Source of the DNA: Candidatus Curtissbacteria bacterium RIFCSPLOWO2_02_41_11
Lineage (GTDB): Bacteria > Patescibacteriota > Microgenomatia > Curtissbacterales > GWA2-41-24
Length of the DNA: 51,432 bases
Assembly: GCA_001775055.1 (NCBI GenBank)
Contig: MFBU01000005.1
Location: 80,492 to 131,923, forward strand
Reading direction: 5' to 3'
Below the pieces are notes generated by a model. That model was given only the letters and a program-made list of their open reading frames with translations, was not told the DNA's origin and searched no databases. Numbering within the stretch: position 1 is the first letter of the stretch; each line of letters begins with the position of its first letter. Of the stretch, positions 34,366-41,601 are shown piece by piece. Position numbers and translations under genes: made by a program.

Positions 34366-34890
34366 TTACTTGAGTTCGACCTTGGCTCCAGCGGTCTCCA
34401 GCTTAGTTTTAGCTTCCTGAGCATTTTCCTTATTAACCCCAGTTAAAATTTCTTTTGGTGGGGCATCAACCAAGTCTTTTGTCTCTTTTAAGCCTAAAGT
34501 TGGTACAATTTCGCGAACCGCCTTAATCACCGAGATTTTATTGGCTCCGGAATCGGTAAGTATTACATTAAAGGTTGTTTGCTCGCTGGCAGCTTCTTCA
34601 CCGCCGGCAGCAGGAGCGGACCCAGCGGTAGCAGCAGCCATGGGTACGGCCGCAGTTACGCCGAATTTTTCTTCTAGTGCTTTTACCAGTTCTGAAAGTT
34701 CCAGAACCGAAAGTTCTTCAATATCCTTGATGATGCCTTCTAGTTTTTTGCCGACCTTAACAGAAGGTTGGGAAGGCTTGGATGGTTTAGACGGTTCAGA
34801 GGATTCTTGCTTTTTTTCTTCATTCTTTCCCTCTTTACCTTCCGAGTCTTCTGCATCTTCATTACCTTGTTTTGTGTTATTATCTGCCAT
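34366..34890 (-). CDS. rplL: Ribosomal protein L7/L12 with low-complexity N-terminal extension
   Basis: [29 protein letters not shown]...[79 protein letters not shown] Shine-Dalgarno right before ATG 34890. Confidence 0.95.
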   Translation of the reverse strand: MADNNTKQGNEDAEDSEGKEGKNEEKKQESSEPSKPSKPSQPSVKVGKKLEGIIKDIEELSVLELSELVKALEEKFGVTAAVPMAAATAGSAPAAGGEEAASEQTTFNVILTDSGANKISVIKAVREIVPTLGLKETKDLVDAPPKEILTGVNKENAQEAKTKLETAGAKVELK

Positions 34891-34908
34891 TTATAATCAC
34901 CTCCTTAA

Positions 34909-34973
34909 CGTCTAGTGACTAGGAAACTAGAGTCTAGGAAAACTAGACCCTAGACTCTAACTAACTAGACCCT
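34909..34973. repeat. Inverted 7-mer arrays between rplJ and rplL
   Basis: cgtctagtgactaggaaactagagtctaggaaaactagaccctagactctaactaactagaccc. Confidence 0.85.
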
Positions 34974-35503
34974 GACTTTGCTTTCTGATCGAGAACTGAA
35001 ATTAAATTTCTGAGATTGGCTTGTAGAACATAAACAAGGCCATAAAGCGGTGAGGCGATAGCACCGACGACTTTGGCTTGTAGAATATTGCGGTCGGGGA
35101 TTTTGGATAGAGCCTCAAGAGCAACCGCATCCAAAAAATCCTTGCCGAAAAAAGCAAATTTGAATTTGGGCAGTCCCAAAGTTTTAATAAATTCGGCAAT
35201 CGCTTTAACCGGTGCGATTTCGTCTTGATATGCAAGGATGGCGACTGTTGGGCCGGTAAGTTGATAGTTGGTAGCGGGCAGTTGGTAGTTGGTTAGTATT
35301 AGCGCGCGTGCAAGAAGCGTATTTTTGGCGATGATTAGTTCGCCGTTTGCTTCTTTTACTTTTTGGCGAAGACTGTTGATTTGATTGGCGCCAAGTCCGT
35401 GATAGTCGGCAAAGGCCAAAACCTTGGCTTTTGAGATTTTTTCGCCCAAAGTATTGATTGTTTCCGTCTTAATTTGGCGCGCTTTAGATTTTGTTTGATC
35501 CAT
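34961..35503 (-). CDS. rplJ: Ribosomal protein L10 with in-frame array insert
   Basis: KTETINTLGEKISKAKVLAFADYHGLGANQINSLRQKVKEANGELIIAKNTLLARA...GPTVAILAYQDEIAPVKAIAEFIKT. Confidence 0.93.
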   Translation of the reverse strand: MDQTKSKARQIKTETINTLGEKISKAKVLAFADYHGLGANQINSLRQKVKEANGELIIAKNTLLARALILTNYQLPATNYQLTGPTVAILAYQDEIAPVKAIAEFIKTLGLPKFKFAFFGKDFLDAVALEALSKIPDRNILQAKVVGAIASPLYGLVYVLQANLRNLISVLDQKAKSGSS

Positions 35504-35508
35504 TTTTT

Positions 35509-35572
35509 TATATCAGCAGATCGCCCTTCGATCCTTCGACAGGCTCAGGACTCAGGGCGCTCCTCTGATATT
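35509..35572. repeat. Hairpin element with ATATCAG/CTGATAT ends (copy 2), between the L10 leader and rplJ
   Basis: atatcagcagatcgcccttcgatccttcgacaggctcaggactcagggcgctcctctgatat. Confidence 0.75.
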
Positions 35573-35584
35573 TTTTGAACAAAA

Positions 35585-35705
35585 TGTTCAAAAAAGAAAA
35601 ATGCGCTCCGAAGACGAGCGCATCAAAATTGCTGATAATGCCTGCGTAGGCCTCAATTAAGTTCTTCGATAATACTCAGAACACCTACGGTCTTCGGATT
35701 GTTGA
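35585..35705 (-). promoter_or_regulatory. L10-leader-like ribosomal protein leader with attenuator hairpin
   Basis: ccgaagaccgtaggtgttctgag...gaggcctacgcaggc followed by ATGCGCTC-gtcttcg-GAGCGCAT-TTTTCTTTTTT. Confidence 0.75.
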
Positions 35706-35756
35706 GAAACTATAACAACTAGCTGTTGTTTTTGTCAAGACAGATCGGAGACAATT

Positions 35757-35806
35757 AAAAAAGCCTCCAATATCCGCCGATCGGGCGGACATCTTGAGGC
35801 TTTTTT
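35757..35806. terminator. Bidirectional Rho-independent terminator
   Basis: AAAAAAGCCTC...(tccgcc gatc gggcgga)...GAGGCTTTTTT. Confidence 0.85.
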
Positions 35807-35826
35807 AAATTATCAAAATCCAATCT

Positions 35827-35913
35827 TTACTCAGAACTTTCCTCGTCTTTTGATTCTTCTTTTTCTTCCTCTTCGTCATCACCGTTTGGTTGTACTGTGT
35901 CTTCATCAATCAT
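35827..35913 (-). CDS. 28-aa acidic ORF, unknown
   Basis: MIDEDTVQPNGDDEEEEKEESKDEESSE* preceded by GAAGGAGGTGAG at normal spacing. Confidence 0.5.
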   Translation of the reverse strand: MIDEDTVQPNGDDEEEEKEESKDEESSE

Positions 35914-35954
35914 TTTCGTTTTCTCACCTCCTTCGTCGGAATAACTCCTATTAG

Positions 35955-36120
35955 TTTTTGTCTGCTGGTTGGCAGACTTCAAACTTAGTCGTATTCCTCC
36001 TCTCCAAAACTCTGTGAGTTTTGGGTTTTAGTCTGAAAGGTTTCCCCATGACAAGTTTCAATAAAACTTGGCAGTGGGAATTCAGACCCTGTACCATCTG
36101 GTACGGGGCAGACTTTTTTA
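35955..36120. ncRNA. Candidate structured RNA/leader region (strand uncertain)
   Basis: Four strong hairpins in ~150 nt, e.g. CCAAAACTC-tgt-GAGTTTTGG, CCCTGTACCATCTGGTACGGGG, GTCTGC-tggttg-GCAGAC, CAAGTTT..AAACTTG. Confidence 0.5.
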
Positions 36121-36254
36121 AGTAGCGGTAAGGTATCAAAACAGAGCTTAATTTGTCAAGCCCCCCGTTAGAAGTTTGGTTTTAAAGTCTTATCTTGCGT
36201 ATCGTTTTTTTTGGATTACTATACTTCTGGCGGGGCAAGCCCTTAAAGAGATTA

Positions 36255-37247
36255 TCAATTAATTGTGGTGATGTCAGTTTTAATAGGTGGACTCATGGTT
36301 GATGTCAATGTTGCTTTTTTGATTTTGGCAGGACCGATTGCGGTAACTAAAGCTTTGAGATTTTCCGTTAATTGTTCGGGCTTATAAGAAAGCTTACCGA
36401 GTTTTGTGTGAACAATTGGTGCACTTGGGTCCGTTTTGTACTCGAAAGTGGCGCTGGCGGCGCCCTCAAGGGCGCTTACGACATTTTCAACCACCGTATT
36501 GTTTTTGGGATTAGGCATTAGACCGGCTGGTCCTAAGATTTTGGCAATTTTCGCCAAAGCCGGCATAAATTTAGGTTGGGCTAAGACCATGTCAAAATCT
36601 CGGTTGGGTTTTAGTTTGCCGGATTCAATGTCGGCAATAGTATTTTCATTACCCCAGATGATATGTTTATCGCTGATGGATGATTGTTTACCTGCTTTAC
36701 CAGCAGGTGGGTCGGAGAATACAAGAATCTTCCTTTCTTTTTTTACGGCGACCGCGTGAGGAAAATTGACAGAACCGCGAACATTTTTGTCGGTAACATT
36801 AAAATGGACTTCAACAGTAGGGTCAAAGCGAGTTATAGAAGTTTTGTATAAAAGATCGATGGCTTCGGCGGCCGGATAGATTTTATTTTTGTCAATTAGA
36901 GCAGTCGCGACCAGATATTTTTTGCCGGTGTGGCGAAGTTTCTTGGTAACTATTGGCACTGATTGCTTTTTGATCACTGGAGGCACAGAAGGTTCTGGGA
37001 GCACAGAGGGTGGAGAGGGTTGAGAAGGCTCGGAGGGTTGGGAGGGTACAGAGGGTTCAGAAGGTTGAGAGGACGTGGAAGGAGGGGTAATTTTTTGTTC
37101 CTCAGGCTCTTTTGAGACCTCAGCCTTCGGTTTCTTCTCCTGCCTGATTTTGGCCAGGCCGGACAATTTCTCCGCGTGCTTTCGGGAGGTTTTAATCTCC
37201 TTCTGTTCACCCGATAGATCGATGACTTTAATACGTGTTGTCCCCAT
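36255..37247 (-). CDS. rplA: Ribosomal protein L1 with ~100-aa N-terminal extension
   Basis: GKKYLVATALIDKNKIYPAAEAIDLLYKTSITRFDPTVEVHFNVTDKNVRGSVNFPHAV...MPNPKNNTVVENV. Confidence 0.93.
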   Translation of the reverse strand: MGTTRIKVIDLSGEQKEIKTSRKHAEKLSGLAKIRQEKKPKAEVSKEPEEQKITPPSTSSQPSEPSVPSQPSEPSQPSPPSVLPEPSVPPVIKKQSVPIVTKKLRHTGKKYLVATALIDKNKIYPAAEAIDLLYKTSITRFDPTVEVHFNVTDKNVRGSVNFPHAVAVKKERKILVFSDPPAGKAGKQSSISDKHIIWGNENTIADIESGKLKPNRDFDMVLAQPKFMPALAKIAKILGPAGLMPNPKNNTVVENVVSALEGAASATFEYKTDPSAPIVHTKLGKLSYKPEQLTENLKALVTAIGPAKIKKATLTSTMSPPIKTDITTIN

Positions 37248-37317
37248 GGTTTTAATTGAAAATTGAAAACTGAAAATTGAAAAAATACATTTAAAATTTT
37301 AAATTTTACTTTTTAAA

Positions 37318-37356
37318 TCAGTTAGTGATTTCAACCCCCATTGATTTGGCAGTTCC
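37318..37356 (-). pseudogene. Detached duplicate of the rplK C-terminus (GTAKSMGVEITN*)
   Basis: Compare GTAKSMGIEVEE* at 37385-37423; differences largely synonymous in the conserved core. Confidence 0.85.
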
Positions 37357-37384
37357 CTCGACCCTTCGACAAGCTCAGGGCAAG
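37357..37384. repeat. CCTTCGACAAGCTCAGGGCAAGC-type repeat
   Basis: ctcgacccttcgacaagctcagggcaag; same core at 20303-20330 and 35528-35560. Confidence 0.9.
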
Positions 37385-37810
37385 CTATTCTTCAACCTCG
37401 ATGCCCATACTTTTGGCTGTGCCTGTGACTATGCGGATTGCGGCGTCAAGGTTTTTGGTATTTAAATCCGGCAGTTTAACTTCTGCGATTTTTTGGGCTT
37501 GCGCTCTGGTCAACTTGCCGACAATTTCTTTGCCGGCGGCCCCTGTGCCTTTTTCCAAGGCAAGGGCCTTTTTGATTAGTTCGGCAACAGGCGGTTTTTT
37601 GACGATGAAAGAAAATGTACGATCCTCATAAACGGTAATGACCGCCGGTAAGATTGTACCTTTTTGCTCTTGGGTTTTTTCGTTAAAGGATCGGACAAAA
37701 TCCATGATCGGCAAGCCGTGCTGGCCCAGAGCCGGCCCGACCGGCGGTGCGGCAGTGGCCTCGCCGGCGGCGATATTAAGCTTGATGATTGTTTTAATCT
37801 TCTTAGCCAT
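37385..37810 (-). CDS. rplK: Ribosomal protein L11
   Basis: KTIIKLNIAAGEATAAPPVGPALGQHGLPIMDFVRSFNEKT, GTAKSMGIEVEE. Confidence 0.97.
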   Translation of the reverse strand: MAKKIKTIIKLNIAAGEATAAPPVGPALGQHGLPIMDFVRSFNEKTQEQKGTILPAVITVYEDRTFSFIVKKPPVAELIKKALALEKGTGAAGKEIVGKLTRAQAQKIAEVKLPDLNTKNLDAAIRIVTGTAKSMGIEVEE

Positions 37811-37863
37811 TTTTTAGATTATCACGGATGATAACGAATTTTTGTGGATTTGTCCAATGATAA

Positions 37864-38811
37864 TCAATCCTTCTCTAAAAGATCAAAAATTTGTTTGGAA
37901 AGGATAGCGATTTTTTCGGCAGCATCAAGCGGTTGAAGAGAATCTGTTAAAAAAACGAAGATATAGTGGCTTTTTTTACCAAGGACAATGCCGGCATCAT
38001 GGCGAATACCGTCAAGTTCACCGGTTTTGTGGCCGACTTTGATGTCTTGCGGCAGATATTTGGGGATGCGGTCATTAATTTTTTGGTCAAAAAGCAACTG
38101 CTCCATTTCACTTGATGATTGGGGGTTGACTGCCTGATTTCTATATATTTTTTCCAGAAGATTACCGAGGGCACGGGCAGTGACTGTTGGGTCGTCAGGA
38201 CCAATAAGATCAATACCTAAAAAACCTTCTTTCTCCATCAATTGGTCAATGTTTTGCCAGCCAAGTTTTTGGGCCAAAAGCAGGGCCGAATAATTATCGG
38301 AGATAGTTATCATCAGACGAAGAGCTTCAGAAACCGGATAGGCAATGGTTTGGTTTTGATTATCAAAGGAAGCAGCTTGTTGATTGCCCAGATCTGTATC
38401 GTCTTGAACACCCGTAAGAACATTGTCAAGATCGGCGCTGTTTCCCGAAAGGGTCTCATCCATACTAATTTCTTTTTTGACCAGGCTATCATAGGCCTTG
38501 TACATGACAGCAAGTTTATAGAGGCTGGCAGAGGTAAATTTTTCGTCTGGATTGACTTCAGATAAGTTACCGGTTTTTAAATTCTTTATGTAGATTGCAT
38601 AGTTGCCGTCAAAATTTTTGGCTGAATTTTCAAGCAATTGATCCACTGGGTCTTCTTGTGGGGTGGATTCTTTGAATAGATTTTGCGAGCCCAAGAAGAA
38701 ATTCTCAAAGGAAGACTTACCGCTGCCAATATTGGAAAGAACATAGCTTACGAAAAGAAGGATCAAAAGAAGAGCAGGTACGGTAATGAATTTAGGGATT
38801 TTGGCAAGCAT
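37864..38811 (-). CDS. Class A beta-lactamase-like serine hydrolase, membrane-anchored
   Basis: SLYKLAV (SxxK), SDNYSALLL (SDN), VGHKTGELDG (KTG). Confidence 0.88.
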   Translation of the reverse strand: MLAKIPKFITVPALLLILLFVSYVLSNIGSGKSSFENFFLGSQNLFKESTPQEDPVDQLLENSAKNFDGNYAIYIKNLKTGNLSEVNPDEKFTSASLYKLAVMYKAYDSLVKKEISMDETLSGNSADLDNVLTGVQDDTDLGNQQAASFDNQNQTIAYPVSEALRLMITISDNYSALLLAQKLGWQNIDQLMEKEGFLGIDLIGPDDPTVTARALGNLLEKIYRNQAVNPQSSSEMEQLLFDQKINDRIPKYLPQDIKVGHKTGELDGIRHDAGIVLGKKSHYIFVFLTDSLQPLDAAEKIAILSKQIFDLLEKD

Positions 38812-38834
38812 CAGACTATCTTACCATCTGCGAT

Positions 38835-39476
38835 TTAGAGTTTTGCGACTTGAAGGAAATCTAACTCAACTGGGGTTTCTCTTCCAAAAATGGAAACCAA
38901 AACCTTGAGTTTGCCTTTTGCTTCGTCAATTTCGGAAATTGAGCCCAGGAATTCGGAAAACGGACCGTCGGTAATTTTAACCGCTTCGCCAACCGAAAAA
39001 GTTGTTTTAAACTTGGGAGCTTCCAAAGTCATGAACTTTTTAATGCCGGCGACTTCTTCATCCGGCAGGGGAGTCGGTTTATTGGCAGTGCCGACAAAGC
39101 TGGTTATGCCGGGCGTAGTTCTAACCGCAAGCCAGGTGTTATCGTCCAAAACCATGCGAATCAAAAGATAACCGGGAAAGATTTTTTCCTGAACTTTATT
39201 TTTTTTGCCTTCCTTAATTTCGATTTTTTCCTGCGTTGGGACTAAGATATCCAGAATTTTACCCTCGAGTTTTTGCGACTGGATTCTTTGCTTTAAGGTT
39301 GCCGCTACTTTGGCTTCGTGGCCAGAGTAAGTATGAACAACATACCAATGGGCACCCTTAATATCTTTTGCTGGTTTGGAAGGTTGAGAAGGTTCCTCCT
39401 TCGCTAAAGCTTCGGAGGACAAGTTGGCGGACGAGTCAGTATGTTCAGTTTGATCGTTTAATATTTGGTCTACCAT
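38835..39476 (-). CDS. nusG: Transcription antitermination protein NusG
   Basis: HWYVVHTYSGHEAKVAATLKQRI, FPGYLLIRMVLDDNTWLAVRTTPGITSFVG, VKITDGPFSEFLGSISEID. Confidence 0.96.
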   Translation of the reverse strand: MVDQILNDQTEHTDSSANLSSEALAKEEPSQPSKPAKDIKGAHWYVVHTYSGHEAKVAATLKQRIQSQKLEGKILDILVPTQEKIEIKEGKKNKVQEKIFPGYLLIRMVLDDNTWLAVRTTPGITSFVGTANKPTPLPDEEVAGIKKFMTLEAPKFKTTFSVGEAVKITDGPFSEFLGSISEIDEAKGKLKVLVSIFGRETPVELDFLQVAKL

Positions 39477-39485
39477 ATTACTTTC

Positions 39486-39671
39486 TTACTTTATAAATGT
39501 TTCGGTTATTTTAGTAAAAATCGCATCAAGGCCGGCGATGTAGGCGCCGATAATTATCGAAACAATAATAACTACCAAGGTTAAGCGCACGGTTTCGGCA
39601 CGAGTCGGCCAAATGACTTTGGTAAATTCGGCTTTTGATTCCTTCAAGTAAGTCAATGGATTAAATGCCAT
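39486..39671 (-). CDS. secE: Preprotein translocase subunit SecE
   Basis: LKESKAEFTKVIWPTRAETVRLTLVVIIVSIIIGAYIAGLDAIF. Confidence 0.93.
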   Translation of the reverse strand: MAFNPLTYLKESKAEFTKVIWPTRAETVRLTLVVIIVSIIIGAYIAGLDAIFTKITETFIK

Positions 39672-39779
39672 AATAATTTCCTTCTTTCCAAAAAAGAGTA
39701 TTGGTATCGTACCACGAGTTGAGAAATTTGGGCAAGTGATATTGCAACTGAGTAAATTAGGGTGTTAGAATGAAATTCG

Positions 39780-39805
39780 CCCTCCGTCGCTGAAGCTCTG
39801 GAGGG
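39780..39805. repeat. Palindromic repeat CCCTCCGTCGCTGAAGCTCTGGAGGG
   Basis: Same family as 39394-39419 (within nusG) and related to 9227-9253 (within a pilin). Confidence 0.8.
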
Positions 39806-39817
39806 TTAAAGTTTTAG

Positions 39818-40705
39818 ATGGCTAATAAAGTTCGCAAGGTGGTGATCCCGGCGGCGGGATTTGGTACCCGATTTTTGCCGGCTACCAAAGCCTCTCCTAA
39901 AGAAATGCTGCCAATTGTCGACAAACCGATTATCCAGTATGTGGTTGAAGAAGCGGTTGAGGCTGGCTGTGAGCAGGTAATTTTAGTCACCGGCTGGCAC
40001 AAAAGGGCGATCGAAGACCACTTTGACCGGCACTTCGAACTTGAGGCCAGACTGGAAAAAGACGGAAAAGTTAAGGAACTTGAAGAAATAAGAAGAATTT
40101 CCGACTTGGCCGATTTTGTTTATGTTAGACAAAAGGAAGCTTTGGGAAACGGACATGCACTTTTGTGCGCACGCGAAATTGTCGGCGACGAACCATTTGT
40201 AGTTCTTTGGGGCGACGATTTTATAACAGCCAGTCCCTCAAGAACCAAGCAAATGATTGACGCATATGAGAAATATGGCACGACGATTCTTTCGGCGATT
40301 TTAACATCAAACCCTGAGGATACCAGAAAATACGGATTCGTTGGAGGTAAGGAAGTTGATAAGGGAGTTATCGAGGTCGATCAGTTTATCGAAAAACCAG
40401 GTCCCGGCAATGCTCCTTCAAATTTTGCAATTGTTTCAGGTTATCTTTTTACCCCTGATATTTTTGAAGCGCTTTCGGCGGCGATACCTGAAACCATCGA
40501 AAAGGGTCAAGAACTTTATTATGTTGATGGGGTTAATAAACTCTTGGCCCAAGGTAAAAAAGTTCATGCCGTTGAAATTAAAAATGCCAAGTATTATGAT
40601 TGCGGCTCAAAAATTGGTTATCTGAAAACAGTAATTGATCATGGCCTTACGCATGAAGATGTTAACAGGGAACTGCGAGCTTACCTCAAAAGCCTCAAGT
40701 TGTAA
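39818..40705 (+). CDS. galU: UTP-glucose-1-phosphate uridylyltransferase
   Basis: VRKVVIPAAGFGTRFLPATKASPKEMLPIVDKPIIQYVVEEAVEAG. Confidence 0.96.
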   Translation: MANKVRKVVIPAAGFGTRFLPATKASPKEMLPIVDKPIIQYVVEEAVEAGCEQVILVTGWHKRAIEDHFDRHFELEARLEKDGKVKELEEIRRISDLADFVYVRQKEALGNGHALLCAREIVGDEPFVVLWGDDFITASPSRTKQMIDAYEKYGTTILSAILTSNPEDTRKYGFVGGKEVDKGVIEVDQFIEKPGPGNAPSNFAIVSGYLFTPDIFEALSAAIPETIEKGQELYYVDGVNKLLAQGKKVHAVEIKNAKYYDCGSKIGYLKTVIDHGLTHEDVNRELRAYLKSLKL

Positions 40706-40750
40706 CTTCACAATTGACAATTGACAACTGACAATTGACAATAGGCGCAA

Positions 40751-41140
40751 ATGACGAGGCACTTGGCGATTTTTAATCCGGAAGCAGTTGAGACGATTTT
40801 TAGCGGGGATAAAAAAATCGAGGGCAGGTTTTCGCAAATTAAAATTGCGCCTTACGGTAAAGTTTCGGCAGGGGATGTGGTACTTATTAAACTTCCCGGC
40901 GAAAAAATTGTCGGCCAATTTTTGGTTGACAGGGTTATTTATTTTGATCATCCAATACTGCAGGAGCTTGCCGATCTCAAGAAAAAATATGGCAAGGACA
41001 TGGCTTTACCTAAGACTTTTTGGCTGGACAAAGAAAAAGTCAACTTCGTGACTTTAATGTTTATTAAATCGGTGACTAAATTTATTATCGCCCCCCAAAT
41101 TCCCAAGCGCGACCTTCGACCTTGGGTCGTTTTGGGATAG
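40751..41140 (+). CDS. ASCH-domain-like protein
   Basis: HLAIFNPEAVETIFSGDKKIEGRFSQIKIAPYGKVSAGDVVLIK. Confidence 0.75.
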   Translation: MTRHLAIFNPEAVETIFSGDKKIEGRFSQIKIAPYGKVSAGDVVLIKLPGEKIVGQFLVDRVIYFDHPILQELADLKKKYGKDMALPKTFWLDKEKVNFVTLMFIKSVTKFIIAPQIPKRDLRPWVVLG

Positions 41141-41237
41141 TGAGGCGGTAAGGGTTACGAAGCCCGTTTCGTCTTTCGGTTACGTTTAACGTTCAACGCT
41201 TAACGATACGGGCATCTTCACCTTAACCGCTAAACGA
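41141..41237. repeat. Dispersed element built of TTAACG-type units (copy 2)
   Basis: gtgaggcggtaagggttacgaagcccgtttcgt...aacgttcaacgcttaacgatacggg. Confidence 0.75.
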
Positions 41238-41243
41238 TTTTTT

Positions 41244-41489
41244 TTACAGATCTGGGCAGGGGGAGAGGAAAACCCGGTTGCCCTTTTCCGCTTTTGTGAC
41301 AACAATTTCTCCGGATTCGATTAGAGGTTTAATAATTCTACTTACGTTTACTTTTGACATATTGAGTTTGCGACTAATATCAGTCACGGTTAATTTCCCA
41401 GAACAGGTCTTTAAGAGTATGGGAGACATTTTTGAACGATCGTTTAATTTTGTCCCCAACAAGGAAGAGCCATTTGAACTTCGCGGCAA
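41244..41489 (-). CDS. Small winged-helix/HTH regulator
   Basis: LLKTCSGKLTVTDISRKLNMSKVNVSRIIKPLIESGEIVVTKAEKGNRVFLSP. Confidence 0.75.
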   Translation of the reverse strand: MPRSSNGSSLLGTKLNDRSKMSPILLKTCSGKLTVTDISRKLNMSKVNVSRIIKPLIESGEIVVTKAEKGNRVFLSPCPDL

Positions 41490-41601
41490 CTTTGTTACAC
41501 TTAAATTAGGTACTTAACGAGAAACAATAAACTAGAAACTAGAAACTCTTTCGTTGTTTCAAGTTTAAAGTTTCAGGTTTTTAGTTCAGCGAGGGGGTGA
41601 G

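Noticed and set aside
35951-36139. 62-aa minus-strand ORF (MIPYRYLKKSAPYQMV...)
   Set aside because: Lies over the multi-hairpin region and has no SD or recognisable protein character; the 28-aa ORF with a strong SD is the better candidate.
37864-38811. Clinical-type beta-lactamase resistance gene
   Set aside because: Motifs fit the class A fold, but it is membrane-anchored and divergent; activity cannot be inferred from sequence.
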